Shown one piece after another: positions 36,188 to 45,354 of a stretch of DNA of 64,000 bases. The stretch's first letter is position 1; each line of letters opens with the position of its first letter. Position numbers and translations under genes: made by a program. Location of the stretch: the NCBI GenBank assembly GCA_030685065.1, contig JAUXQH010000124.1:33379-97378 (forward strand), given 5' to 3'. Source of the stretch: Pseudomonadota bacterium (lineage in GTDB: Bacteria > Myxococcota_A > UBA796 > SXON01). The notes beneath the pieces are model-generated. The model made no database searches. It saw only the letters and a list, made by a program, of their open reading frames with translations, and was not told where the DNA came from.

Positions 36188-37270
36188 TCAGTGATGCTTG
36201 CGGGGCGGCGGCGCCATCGGGCTGAGCTCGAGCGGCGGGATGGTGAGCTCGGCGGCCGCGCAGAGCGCCACGAAGTCGGCGGGCGGCGGCGCGGAGAAGG
36301 CCATCGGCCGGCCGTCCCGCGGGTGGCGGAACCCGAGGTGCCACGCGTGCAGGAGCGGGTGGCTCAGCTGGTCCACCATGGCGCGGATGCCCGCAGGGGC
36401 CACGCAGTCGCGGCGGCTGTAGAGCATGTCCCCGAGCACGGGGTGGCCCGACTCCGTGAGGTGCACGCGCACCTGGTGGGTGCGCCCGGTCTCCAGGCGA
36501 CACTCGACGAGCGCGACACGGTCGGCCTTGGCGCGGGTGCGCCACTGCGTGATCGCGAGGCGGCCGCGGCGGCGCTCGGGCGCCACGGGCTCCTCCAGAT
36601 CGTCGTCATCGTACACGTAGCCGATGACCTCCGGCTCGAGGTCGACCGGCACGGGCACGTCGTCCGGGACCGACGACATCCGCAGGCGGTCCTTCGGGTC
36701 ACGCCCGATCACGCTGCGGATCGTGCCGCCGTCGAAGAGCGGTACGCGGTGCACGACCGCGAGGTACCGCCGCTCGAGATCGTGCGCGGCGAAGAGTGTG
36801 GACAACGCGCGGTGGGTCACGTCGTTTCGCGCGACGACCATGACGCCGCTCGTGCCCCCGTCGAGGCGGTGGACGATGCCGGGCCGCTCGACGCCGCCGA
36901 TGGTCGAGAGCGACCCGGCGCGGCCGAGGAGCGCGTTGACGAGGGTGCCGTGGCCGTGCCCGGCCGAGGGGTGGACGACCATCCCCGCGGGCTTGACGAG
37001 GACGATCAGGTCCTCGTCTTCGTGGAGCACGTCGAGCGGGATGTCCTCCCCCACGATCGATGACGCGACGGCATCCGGCACGTCCACCACGACGACCTGG
37101 CCGAAGGTGGGGTGCATGGAGCCCTTGGCGGGGGCACCGTCAATCGTGACGCGTCCCTCGGCGATGAGGGCCTGGAAACGGGCACGGGAGACGGTGGGGA
37201 ACACGTCGGCGAGCGTGCGGTCGAGCCGGCCGGTGCCGGACGTGGCGACCCAGCAGAGGCGCTCAGCCAC
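36188..37270 (-). CDS. rluD: RluA/RluD-family pseudouridine synthase
   Basis: This 360-residue protein has an N-terminal S4-like RNA-binding domain (SRARFQALIAEGRVTIDG) and a catalytic domain. The active-site Asp is in HRLDGGTSGVMV, and the conserved GRTHQVRVHL and GHPVLGD are present. An acidic insert (GYVYDDDDLEEPVAPE) is unusual. RluD modifies 23S rRNA helix 69; the exact target here is inferred. The GTG start at 37270 lies within the end of the upstream J-domain/HTH gene (8-bp overlap). Confidence 0.86.
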   Translation of the reverse strand: MAERLCWVATSGTGRLDRTLADVFPTVSRARFQALIAEGRVTIDGAPAKGSMHPTFGQVVVVDVPDAVASSIVGEDIPLDVLHEDEDLIVLVKPAGMVVHPSAGHGHGTLVNALLGRAGSLSTIGGVERPGIVHRLDGGTSGVMVVARNDVTHRALSTLFAAHDLERRYLAVVHRVPLFDGGTIRSVIGRDPKDRLRMSSVPDDVPVPVDLEPEVIGYVYDDDDLEEPVAPERRRGRLAITQWRTRAKADRVALVECRLETGRTHQVRVHLTESGHPVLGDMLYSRRDCVAPAGIRAMVDQLSHPLLHAWHLGFRHPRDGRPMAFSAPPPADFVALCAAAELTIPPLELSPMAPPPRKHH

Positions 37271-38273
37271 GGGCGCGGAAGAAGCGGGACATGTAACCCT
37301 CGATGAATTCGTCGACCTCGGGGCCGGCCGGGATGGCCTCGAGCGCCCGTACGACCATCTTGAGGTACCCACGTACGAACGTGGCCCCGGGAAGGTCGGT
37401 GTAGGCATCCCGCTCCATCGCGTCGAGAAAACGCAGGGAGATGCGCGTGGTCGCGGAGAGCTGCGGGAGCGTGCTGCGACGGAGCTCACGGGTCGCGCGC
37501 AGAAACGCTCCGGTGGGACCGTACTGATCGAGCAGCCGGGCGAGATCTTCCGCCGCGACGTTCCGATCGATCGCGAGGCTGCTGACCGGCGGGGGGCGCG
37601 GGGGCTCCGGTTTGCGGCCGCCGGGCCCCATGGAGGGGGGCGGCAGCACCAGGGCCGGCGGGACCACACCGTGGCTCTCGCTGGGGCGGGCGTCGCCCGC
37701 GCGGGTCTCGGCGAACCGCGGTTCGCCCGGGCGGGGAGCCTCGGGGAGGCGGCCGTGAAGGCGATCCGCGGCGCGGTCCGCCGTGCGGAGGTCCGGCCGC
37801 GGGTCCGTGGCTTCCGGGTTGCGGGGCTCGGGGGCACGCCCCGCCTCGGGCCGACGATCGGCGCGGACGTGGACGGCGGAGATCTCCGGCTCGGCCACCG
37901 ACAGTTCGGACACGGGCTCCCCCACGCGGAGGTCCGTCAGCGTGCGGACCACGTGGAGCGCGGCAGCCGCGGCCGGGTCGATCATCGACGGGCCCGCCTG
38001 GGCCCAGAGCTCCTCGGGGTCGGCGGGGAGCGCGCCCCGCGAGAGCTCCCGATACCGATCGTACCGACGGCGCCGCAGGGGATCGGACAACACCGCCCAT
38101 GCCTCGGCGAGCCCCGCGCGGCGGGCCTCGATCGCGGCCACGTCCTGCTGGCGGGCTTCGGCCGCGCGCAGCTTGCGGACCACCTGGGCCACCTGCTCCT
38201 GGTACGCGGCCCGCACCGCGTCGGGCGGGGCGTCGTAGGACACCTGGAGGAGCTCGTAGAAACCGATCGACAT
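37263..38273 (-). CDS. J-domain-like protein with RodZ-type HTH
   Basis: This 336-residue protein starts MSIGFYELLQVSYDAPPDAV, like a J domain, and has the later LAEAWAVLSDPLRRRRYD segment. The HPD tripeptide that activates Hsp70 is absent. A Pro-rich linker spans about residues 85-240. The C-terminal 90 residues match a RodZ-type HTH: LSATTRISLRFLDAMERDAY, then DLPGATFVRGYLKM. There is no membrane segment, unlike RodZ. I infer a regulatory or scaffold protein. It overlaps rluD by eight bases and follows selA by 12. Confidence 0.68.
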   Translation of the reverse strand: MSIGFYELLQVSYDAPPDAVRAAYQEQVAQVVRKLRAAEARQQDVAAIEARRAGLAEAWAVLSDPLRRRRYDRYRELSRGALPADPEELWAQAGPSMIDPAAAAALHVVRTLTDLRVGEPVSELSVAEPEISAVHVRADRRPEAGRAPEPRNPEATDPRPDLRTADRAADRLHGRLPEAPRPGEPRFAETRAGDARPSESHGVVPPALVLPPPSMGPGGRKPEPPRPPPVSSLAIDRNVAAEDLARLLDQYGPTGAFLRATRELRRSTLPQLSATTRISLRFLDAMERDAYTDLPGATFVRGYLKMVVRALEAIPAGPEVDEFIEGYMSRFFRARG

Positions 38274-38285
38274 GATCCGCGGCCC

Positions 38286-39596
38286 CTAACCGGCCCGGCG
38301 GCAGGCCGCGACCACGGCGCCGAGCAGCGCCGCTTCTTCCTCGGGCGCCACGGTGCGAGGATCGAGGCGGACGCGGCCCTCGGACACGCGCCCGAGGACC
38401 GCGGGGGTTCCCCCTCTCAGGCGGGCGGCGACGTGGTCCGGCTCGGGAACGTCGAGGGCGGCGACCCAGGTGGGGAGCCCCTCCCCCGGCAAGCTCCCTC
38501 CACCCGAGAAGCCTTGATCGCGGAGCACTTCGGCGGCGATGCCGTGCGCACGCAGATGTGTGGCCCAGGCCTCCGCGCGCGGCTTCAGATCCACCGCGCG
38601 GAGCGAGAGCATCGCCACGGCCGGCGGAAGCTCCCCCACGAGGTAGCCGCGGAGCGTCGCCTCCAGGGCGGCCAGGACGAGCCGATCGAGCCGGAGCGCG
38701 CGGTAGAGCGGGTGCTTGCGCATCGCCTCGATCGGGGCGCGGGCGCCGACGATCAGGCCCGCCTGTGGGCCCCCGAGGAGCTTGTCGCCGGAGAAGCAGG
38801 CGACGTCCACGCCGTCGGCGATGACCTCTCCGACGGTGGGCTCGCCGAGCCCCGGCACCAGGGCGCCCGCGCCGAGATCCTCCAGCAGCAGGACTCCCCG
38901 CTCCCGGGCGAGCGCCGCGAGCTCGGCGCGGGTGGCCGCCTCGGTGAAGCCGGTGATCCGGAAGTTCGAGGGGTGCACCCTCAGGATGGCCGCGGTGTTC
39001 GGGCCGACAGCCGCCGCGTAGTCCCCCACCCGCGTGCGGTTCGTGGTCCCCACCTCGACGAGGCGCGCCCCACCGGCCGTGATCACGTCGGGAACGCGGA
39101 ACGAGCCCCCGATCTCGACGAGCTCCCCCCGGGAGACGACGACCTCGCGCCCGGCGGCCAAGGTCGTGAGCATCAACAGCACGGCGGCGGCGCAATTGTT
39201 CACCACCACGGCGTCCTCCGCCCCCGTGAGCGACGCGAGCGGCCCGCGGACTCCATCCAGGCGCTCGCCCCGCCGCCCGCTCGAGAGGTCGAGCTCCACA
39301 TTCGCGTAGCCCCGGCTGAGCGCAGCCACCGCCGCCGCCGCGCGCGGAGACAGGGGCGCCCGCCCCAGGTTCGTGTGCAACACGATCCCCGTGGCGTTGA
39401 TGACGGGCCGGAGGCGCATCCGCTCCTCCTCCGCGACGCGCGCCCGGAGCGCGTGCGTCCAGTCAGCGGGGGGCGCACCACCCGCGCGCACATCCCCCAC
39501 CAGGGCGCGCGCGGCGCGCGTGGCCGCGACGCGGGGGAGATCGGGGGCCTCGCGGACGAGGCGGTCCACCGAAGGCAAGGCGCGGCGCGGATCCAT
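38286..39596 (-). CDS. selA: L-seryl-tRNA(Sec) selenium transferase SelA
   Basis: SelA, 436 residues, is a PLP enzyme that converts seryl-tRNA(Sec) to selenocysteinyl-tRNA(Sec) using selenophosphate. VINATGIVLHTNLGRAPLS and the PLP Lys in FSGDKLLGGPQAG are characteristic. I use ATG 39596, not a TTG at 39605, because TATCTT lies seven bases before that ATG and the extra residues add nothing conserved. SelB, SelD and tRNA-Sec are not in the window. The protein implies that the cell makes selenoproteins. Confidence 0.93.
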   Translation of the reverse strand: MDPRRALPSVDRLVREAPDLPRVAATRAARALVGDVRAGGAPPADWTHALRARVAEEERMRLRPVINATGIVLHTNLGRAPLSPRAAAAVAALSRGYANVELDLSSGRRGERLDGVRGPLASLTGAEDAVVVNNCAAAVLLMLTTLAAGREVVVSRGELVEIGGSFRVPDVITAGGARLVEVGTTNRTRVGDYAAAVGPNTAAILRVHPSNFRITGFTEAATRAELAALARERGVLLLEDLGAGALVPGLGEPTVGEVIADGVDVACFSGDKLLGGPQAGLIVGARAPIEAMRKHPLYRALRLDRLVLAALEATLRGYLVGELPPAVAMLSLRAVDLKPRAEAWATHLRAHGIAAEVLRDQGFSGGGSLPGEGLPTWVAALDVPEPDHVAARLRGGTPAVLGRVSEGRVRLDPRTVAPEEEAALLGAVVAACRRAG

Positions 39597-39603
39597 GGCC
39601 GGC

Positions 39604-39613
39604 AAGATAGCAT
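39604..39613. promoter_or_regulatory. overlapping divergent -10 elements (selA / sensor kinase)
   Basis: AAGATAGCAT contains TAGCAT (39608-39613), six bases before the plus-strand GTG at 39620. It also contains TATCTT on the minus strand (39609-39604), seven bases before the selA ATG at 39596. The whole gap is 23 bp. No ribosome sites are seen on either side. Confidence 0.5.
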
Positions 39614-39619
39614 CCGGAC

Positions 39620-41770
39620 GTGAACATCCTCCTCTACGCCCTCGCGACGATCGCCGCGGGCGCGCTCGCCGTCCGGGTGCCCCTCGGAGATCGCGAGGAT
39701 CCGGTGCGCCGCGCCTTCGCGGTGTTCACCTCCGTGCTGTGCGTGTCCTACTTCGGGTTCACGCTCTACCTGCTGCCCGGGCTCGGCGCGTTCAAGTACC
39801 TGCACGCGGGCGCCGGCGCGTTCCTGCCGCTCGCGCTCCTGGTCTTCGTCGACCGCTTCTTCTGGCAGCCGGGCGCCCCCCACGATCCCCGCGTGCGCAC
39901 CCTCAGCGTCGCGACCCCCCTGGTGACCCTCGCCTTCGCGGCGATCGACGCGGTGTTCTACCGGGACACGCCGCGCGCCTCGATCCCCGAGGTCGTGTTC
40001 GCCGTGTACGTCTTCGGCGCCTTCCTCGTCCCGCTCCACCGGCTGTGGCAGTTCCACGAGTCGACGGAGCACCGCGTCGAGCGCGCCCGGATCCGCTACC
40101 TCGCCGCCCTCGCGGGGCTCGCCATCGGATTTTCGGGCGTCGAGGCGCTGGCACGATCGATCGGCGGCCTGCCGGACCAGGTGTCCTTCTGGGCGTTCCC
40201 GGCGATGGTGCAGGGCGCCTTCCCGCCCCTCGGTGCCATTTTCGCCAGCATCTTCGTCTACTTTCTCTACCAGATCATCACGGTGTACCGGCTCCTCGAC
40301 CTCGCGGAGATCTTCAGCCGCATGGCCGCCGTGGCGGTCTCCGGGAGCCTGCTCGTCGGGATCGACGCGTTGTCCGCCGCCTCGCTGCTCGGCGAATACC
40401 CGATCCACGGCACCTTCCAGGTCTTCCTCGCGAGCTGCCTGTTCCTCCTCGCCTACGATCCGCTCCGCAAGCAGCTTGAGACCTGGGCCGGGCGCATCTT
40501 CAACCGCCGCGGTCAGCGCCTCCAGGAGACCCTCCAGGAGCTTGACGTCGCGATGGTGCGCGCCCTTTCCATCGACGGCCTCACCCACGAGATGCTCACC
40601 CGCTTCGTGGCTTCCGGGCGCATCCCCGTCGCTTCGATCTTCCTGTGGGACGAGGAGCGGCGCACCTACCGGCTCGTCGCGGAGCGCGGCACGCGGGAGC
40701 AGCCGCCCATCATGCAGGTCGCGCGGCAGCCGTTCACGGACGGGTTCGCGTCGGGGCAGCGCTCGTACATCCGCGCCGTGCTCGCGCGGCAGCAGGCACG
40801 CCACACCGGGCGCGCGGAGGACACCGAGGTGCGGCTGCGCCTGTTGGAGGCGATGAACGCCGACGTGGCGGTGCCGTTCATGTCCGGCGACGTAGTGATC
40901 GGCTGGCTCACGCTTCGCGACGAGGAGGAGCTCGAATCGTTCACCGCGGAGGACGTGGCGCGCCTGGTGCACACCGCGGCGCGGGCGAGCGTGATCCTGG
41001 AGAACCTCCACGGCTTCGAGAAGCTCAAGGAGGAGCACCGGCTCGCCGCGCTCGGCACCATGGCGGCCGGGCTCGCCCACGAGATCCGCAACCCCCTCGC
41101 CGGCATCAAGGGCGCCGCGCAGTACCTCCAGGCCGGGCGCGAGGGCCCGGACGCCGAGATGGTGAAGATCATCGTCGACGAGGTGGACCGCCTCAACCAG
41201 GTCGTGAGCCAGTTCCTCGACTACGCCCGCCCGATGCAGCTGCACCTCGAGGAGACCGACGTCGCCTCGCTCGTCGGCACCGTGATGGGCGTGATCAACG
41301 CGCAGGGTTTGCCGCCGAACGTGCGCCTCGCGGAAGAGCACGCGCTGGACCGCCCTCCCCTCCCCGTGGATGCCCCCAAGCTCAAGCAGGTGCTCCTCAA
41401 CCTCTGCCAGAACGGGCTCCAGGCGATGAAGCACGGGGGCACGCTCACGCTCCACACCCGCGTGGGGAGGCTCCGGGACCCCAAAGCGCGGTACGCGCCG
41501 GCGATCGAGGTCGCGGTGGAGGACACGGGCAGCGGCATCGCCCCCGAGGACCTCGACAAGCTGTTCGTGCCCTTCTTCACCACGCGCCACGACGGCACCG
41601 GGCTGGGCCTGGCGATCTCGCGTCGCATCGTGCAGGCCCACGGGGGCGAGCTCGACGTGTCCAGCACCGTCGGGAAGGGCACCACGTTCACCGTGCGCAT
41701 CCCTCTCCGCAGCCCGTCGGAGCCGGCGATCGGCGCCGACGAGGGTGTCAAGGGCCAGGCGGCCGGTTGA
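39620..41770 (+). CDS. membrane sensor histidine kinase (NtrB/AtoS-like)
   Basis: This 716-residue sensor kinase has about seven to eight membrane segments in the first 280 residues, a GAF-like domain at about 300-460, then HisKA and HATPase domains. The phospho-accepting His is in AAGLAHEIRNPLAGIKGA (about His487). The N box is LCQNGLQAMK, G1 is VEDTGSGI, F box FVPFFTTRHDGTGLGL. This resembles nitrogen-type kinases that pair with NtrC regulators. No partner adjoins. The start is GTG, six bases after TAGCAT. The end overlaps the convergent mobA by 23 bp. Confidence 0.87.
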   Translation: MNILLYALATIAAGALAVRVPLGDREDPVRRAFAVFTSVLCVSYFGFTLYLLPGLGAFKYLHAGAGAFLPLALLVFVDRFFWQPGAPHDPRVRTLSVATPLVTLAFAAIDAVFYRDTPRASIPEVVFAVYVFGAFLVPLHRLWQFHESTEHRVERARIRYLAALAGLAIGFSGVEALARSIGGLPDQVSFWAFPAMVQGAFPPLGAIFASIFVYFLYQIITVYRLLDLAEIFSRMAAVAVSGSLLVGIDALSAASLLGEYPIHGTFQVFLASCLFLLAYDPLRKQLETWAGRIFNRRGQRLQETLQELDVAMVRALSIDGLTHEMLTRFVASGRIPVASIFLWDEERRTYRLVAERGTREQPPIMQVARQPFTDGFASGQRSYIRAVLARQQARHTGRAEDTEVRLRLLEAMNADVAVPFMSGDVVIGWLTLRDEEELESFTAEDVARLVHTAARASVILENLHGFEKLKEEHRLAALGTMAAGLAHEIRNPLAGIKGAAQYLQAGREGPDAEMVKIIVDEVDRLNQVVSQFLDYARPMQLHLEETDVASLVGTVMGVINAQGLPPNVRLAEEHALDRPPLPVDAPKLKQVLLNLCQNGLQAMKHGGTLTLHTRVGRLRDPKARYAPAIEVAVEDTGSGIAPEDLDKLFVPFFTTRHDGTGLGLAISRRIVQAHGGELDVSSTVGKGTTFTVRIPLRSPSEPAIGADEGVKGQAAG

Positions 41771-42221
41771 GGTTCAGGATCGGGCCCACGTCGAGCACGG
41801 GGAGCCCGGCGACGAAGGCGCGGACCGACCCTCCCGCCGCCGCGTGGAGCAGCGCGCGGTCCCGCAGGCGCGCCGGAAACACGCCGAGCAGCGGCTGCCC
41901 GACCGCGATCGCGCCCGCGGCCAGGAGCGCCTCGACCTGCTCGAGGTGGAGCTCGGCGAGGTCACACGGGGTGACGAAGGTGTCCTCGCCCTCCCCGAGC
42001 GCCGCCGCGATGCCCCAGAGCGGATGACGCGGCCCCTCGGGCTCGAGCAGCTCGGGGAGACCGATCCCGCGGGACTCCCGGGCCACGAGCCAGGGCTCGA
42101 GGCCAGCGGCGCGCAGCACGCGGGCGAGGCGCAGCGCCAGGAGCTCGCCCCCGACCGGATGGATGGCCTTGTCGGCCCCGAAGCGTCGGGAGAGCCCACC
42201 GGCGAGGATGCACCCCCTCAC
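41748..42221 (-). CDS. mobA: molybdenum cofactor guanylyltransferase MobA
   Basis: This 157-residue MobA-like NTP transferase joins GMP to molybdopterin for the bis-MGD cofactor. The nucleotide motif is ILAGGLSRRFGADKA, the acidic site is PCDLAEL, and NLNRPPG stands at the usual end. It is shorter than typical MobA (about 190). The GTG start at 42221 is chosen because the next in-frame residues match the family. It follows moeA by 16 bp. Confidence 0.8.
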   Translation of the reverse strand: MRGCILAGGLSRRFGADKAIHPVGGELLALRLARVLRAAGLEPWLVARESRGIGLPELLEPEGPRHPLWGIAAALGEGEDTFVTPCDLAELHLEQVEALLAAGAIAVGQPLLGVFPARLRDRALLHAAAGGSVRAFVAGLPVLDVGPILNLNRPPGP

Positions 42222-42237
42222 AGCCGCCGCCCTCGCG

Positions 42238-43467
42238 TCATGGCGCCGACCAACGGTAGCCCGCGTCCTTCCCGGACTGGAAATTCGGATCGAAGACCTG
42301 CACCGCCACGGTGCCCGCGATCTCGGTGGCGCCTTCGGGGAGGAGCGCAAAACCGTGGGCGTCCGCCATGGAGAGGACCCCGGCGCTGCCCTGGTGCCCG
42401 GCGACCTCGGCGCGAACGACGTCTCCCTCGCGGAACAGGCGCACGCGGATGAACTCGGGCCGCCCCGGCCGGCGGCGCGTGCGGCCGACGAGCTCGGCCT
42501 GGATGACGGGCAGGAAGGGGGTCGGATCGCCGAGCATCGACCGGAGCACCGGGCGCACGAACTGGTAGAAGTTCACCATGCAGCTCACCGGGTTGCCCGG
42601 GAGACCGAAGATCGGGGTCCCGCCGAGCACGCCGTAGGCCAGCGGCTTGCCGGGCTTCATCGCCACCCGCCAGAAGTCCATGGTGATCCCCAGCTCTCCC
42701 AACACGTCCTTCACGTGATCGTAGTCCCCGACGCTCACCCCGCCCGTCGAGACCACCACATCACAGCGGAGCGCCGCGCGAAAGGCGGCCGCCAGGGCCG
42801 CCGGATCGTCCCGGATGCTCCCCAGGTCGACCGGATGCGCACCCGCTTCGCGCACCAGGGCCGCCAGCGCGTGACCGTTGCTGGAGTGGATCTGGCCCGG
42901 CCCGAGCGGGGAGCCGGGCTCCACCAGCTCGTCACCGGTGGAGAGGATGCCGACCTTCGGCCGCACCGCCACCTGCACCGCCGGGATGCCGACGGCCGCG
43001 AGCACACCGATGGCCCCGGCGCCCAGGGTGCGCCCGCGTGACAGGACGGGCGCCCCCCGTGGCACCTCGCTCCCCTGCGGGCGGATGTGCTGCCCCGACG
43101 TGGCGCCCCCGCCGAGCCGCACCCGATCGGGCCCCGCGGGCTCGCTGTCCTCGACCATGAGGACAGCGTCGGCCCCGTCGGGCACGGGCGCCCCGGTCAT
43201 GATGCGCGTGGCGTGGCCGGGGGTCACCCGGTGCCGTGGCACGCCGCCGGCGGCGACGGTCTCGAGGATCACGAGCTCCCCCGGCACGTCGGCCGCTCTC
43301 ACCGCGAAGCCGTCCATCGCCGAGGCGGGCCATGGCGGGAGCTCGCCGGGGGACACCACATCCTCCGCGAGCACCCGCCCGTGGGCCTCGGCGAGCGAGG
43401 CGCGCTCGGCTCCGTTGGGCGGGATGTGGGCGAGCACGCGGGCGAGGGCTTGTTCGATGGTCAACAT
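42238..43467 (-). CDS. moeA: molybdopterin molybdenumtransferase MoeA
   Basis: MoeA, 409 residues, inserts molybdate into adenylylated molybdopterin. PWPASAMDGFAVRA, RIMTGAPVPDGADAVLMVED, GILSTGDELVEPG and STGGVSVGDYDHV are signature blocks, with FGLPGNPVSCMVNFYQFV in domain III. The C terminus (FALLPEGATEIAGTVAVQV) is the usual end. It precedes mobA, so the last two steps of the bis-MGD pathway are coded together. Confidence 0.96.
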   Translation of the reverse strand: MLTIEQALARVLAHIPPNGAERASLAEAHGRVLAEDVVSPGELPPWPASAMDGFAVRAADVPGELVILETVAAGGVPRHRVTPGHATRIMTGAPVPDGADAVLMVEDSEPAGPDRVRLGGGATSGQHIRPQGSEVPRGAPVLSRGRTLGAGAIGVLAAVGIPAVQVAVRPKVGILSTGDELVEPGSPLGPGQIHSSNGHALAALVREAGAHPVDLGSIRDDPAALAAAFRAALRCDVVVSTGGVSVGDYDHVKDVLGELGITMDFWRVAMKPGKPLAYGVLGGTPIFGLPGNPVSCMVNFYQFVRPVLRSMLGDPTPFLPVIQAELVGRTRRRPGRPEFIRVRLFREGDVVRAEVAGHQGSAGVLSMADAHGFALLPEGATEIAGTVAVQVFDPNFQSGKDAGYRWSAP

Positions 43468-43494
43468 CCGGAGGGACTATCCGGAAGCCGCCTG

Positions 43495-45324
43495 TCAGCT
43501 CTTGATCTTGAGCTTCTGCCCCGGGTAGATCGTGGAGCCCTTCAGGCCGTTCCACGCCTTCAGATCGGTCACCGAGCAGTTGTAGCGGTCGGCGATGCTG
43601 CTCAACGTGTCGCCGCGGCGCACGGTGTAGGAGGAGGTCGCCGCCGCCTTCTTGGCGGTGGAGCTGGCGGTGGAGGCAGCGGTGGCGGCCGCGGCGGGCG
43701 TGGCCGACACCTTGGTCGTGGACGCGGGCTTCACCACCAGCTTCTGTCCGATCTGGATGTTCGAGCCCGAGACCTTGTTCCAGCCCTGGATCTGCTGGGC
43801 GGTCACGCCGTACTTCGACGCGAGGCCGGACAGCGTGTCCCCGCTCTTCACCGTGTGGGTGAGGGCGGCGGTGGTCTTGGTGGTCGTCTTGGCGGCCGCC
43901 GCCGGCGTGCCCGAGGTCGCGGCGCCCGAGGTCGACGCGACGGGGGCCTTGGAGGCCGAGGAGGCGGACGTGCTGCCCGACGCCGGGGGCTTCTCGGCGG
44001 ACTTGCCGACCTCGGTGGACGCGATCGCCTTGCCGTCCGACGGCACCACCAGCTCCATCCCCACGCTGATGTGGTTGATGTTCCCGATGCGGTTGACCCG
44101 CGCTATCTCGTCGACCGAGAGCCCGTACTGGCGCGCGATGCTGCCGAGGCTCTCGCCGCGCTTCACCACGTGGCGCTGGAGCGTGAGCCGCTCGTCGGGA
44201 GGCACCTTCGCGAGGTTCTCCTTGAAGGCGACGCTTCGGTTCGGCGCGATGCGCACCTTCTGCATCGCGGGATCGGGCGGGAGCGCGTACCGACGAAGCG
44301 CGGGGTTGAGCGCGAGGAAGGCATCCTCGGTCATGCCCGCGCACTTCGCCATCACGGCGACGCTGGTCGAGGCGGGCACCTCGACGCTCTCGAACTTCCA
44401 CTCCGGGAGGTACCGGAGCCCGACGAACCCGTAGCGCTCGGGGTGCTTCCCGATGATGGCGGCGGCGATGAGCTTGGGGACGTAGTTGTCGGTCTCGGTG
44501 TGGAGGTAGTCCCCCGCCGCGATCGCCCAGAAATCGGTCGTGCCCGCGTAGCGGGTGGCCTTCATCACGCGCCCCTGGCCGCCGTTGTAGGACGCCCAGG
44601 ACAACCACCAGTCCCCCTTGAACATCTTGTTCAGGTCGGACAGGTAGCGGAGCGCGGCGTCGGTCGCCTTCTCCGGGTCGCGACGATCGTCCACCCACCA
44701 GTCGATCCGGAGGCCGTAGTCCTTGCCCGTGTAGGTCATGAACTGCCAGAGGCCGGCCGCGGACGCGTAGCTGGTGGCGCCCGTGGTGAACCCGCTCTCG
44801 ATCATCGAGAGGTACGCGAGGTCCTTCGGCAACCCGCGCGCCTCCATCTCCCGGTGCATCATCGGGAGCCACTGCGTCGAGCGCTCGAGGTAGCGCGAGT
44901 AGTACTTCCGGCCCCGGCCCAGGAAGTACTCCATCCACTTTTTCACGTCCGCATTGACGATGATCGGGATGTCGAACTCGCGCGGGTCCACCTTGTCGAG
45001 GTGGAGGGGGTCGAGGCTCGTGGCGCCGATGGGGTCGAGGTAGAACTCGATGGGCGGGTACGCGCCGACCGCGGCCACGCTGCCGAGCTCGGCGAGGCGC
45101 TCTTCGACCAGCTCCTGGGTCGCGGCGCGCACGTCGGCTGTCGCGGGCGTGCCGTCCGCCGACTCGATGAACGACCAGATCGACTGCTCGGTGCCGGCGG
45201 CGGACTCCGCGGTCGGCTCTACCGCCGGAGCCTCCGCGTCCAGGGCCGGTTCTTGAGCGAGAGCCGTGGAGAAGAGGCCCTGCAGGACGATCGGAAGCAG
45301 GACGAGCGGCAGGAGGGGGGGCAT
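43495..45324 (-). CDS. membrane-bound-type lytic transglycosylase with LysM repeats (MltD-like)
   Basis: This 609-residue protein has a signal peptide. An SLT domain has the catalytic Glu in LAYLSMIESGFTTGATSYAS and AAGLWQFMTYTG, with WASYNGGQGRV further on. Three LysM peptidoglycan-binding modules follow: HVVKRGESLGSIARQYG, HTVKSGDTLSGLASKYG and YTVRRGDTLSSIADRY. They are joined by Ser/Ala/Thr-rich linkers. MltD enzymes cut glycan strands to anhydromuropeptides. The ATG at 45324 is divergent from the NtrC-like gene. Confidence 0.92.
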   Translation of the reverse strand: MPPLLPLVLLPIVLQGLFSTALAQEPALDAEAPAVEPTAESAAGTEQSIWSFIESADGTPATADVRAATQELVEERLAELGSVAAVGAYPPIEFYLDPIGATSLDPLHLDKVDPREFDIPIIVNADVKKWMEYFLGRGRKYYSRYLERSTQWLPMMHREMEARGLPKDLAYLSMIESGFTTGATSYASAAGLWQFMTYTGKDYGLRIDWWVDDRRDPEKATDAALRYLSDLNKMFKGDWWLSWASYNGGQGRVMKATRYAGTTDFWAIAAGDYLHTETDNYVPKLIAAAIIGKHPERYGFVGLRYLPEWKFESVEVPASTSVAVMAKCAGMTEDAFLALNPALRRYALPPDPAMQKVRIAPNRSVAFKENLAKVPPDERLTLQRHVVKRGESLGSIARQYGLSVDEIARVNRIGNINHISVGMELVVPSDGKAIASTEVGKSAEKPPASGSTSASSASKAPVASTSGAATSGTPAAAAKTTTKTTAALTHTVKSGDTLSGLASKYGVTAQQIQGWNKVSGSNIQIGQKLVVKPASTTKVSATPAAAATAASTASSTAKKAAATSSYTVRRGDTLSSIADRYNCSVTDLKAWNGLKGSTIYPGQKLKIKS

Positions 45325-45336
45325 GCGGGCGGCCCA

Positions 45337-45345
45337 GGATAACAG
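45337..45345. promoter_or_regulatory. possible shared -10 between lytic transglycosylase and NtrC-like gene
   Basis: GGATAACAG lies in the 30-bp divergent gap. TTATCC on the minus strand and GATAAC or TAACAG on the plus strand overlap. Both would give leaders of only a few bases. This is weaker than the other divergent cases. Confidence 0.32.
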
Positions 45346-45354
45346 TGCGGCCGC

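Noticed and set aside
39597..39605. TTG 39605 as the selA start
   Set aside because: ATG 39596 follows a -10 element by seven bases and the extra three residues are not conserved in SelA.
36624..39623. A 999-codon plus-strand frame opposite selA and the rluD region
   Set aside because: No family motif, and all three minus-strand genes under it are well supported.
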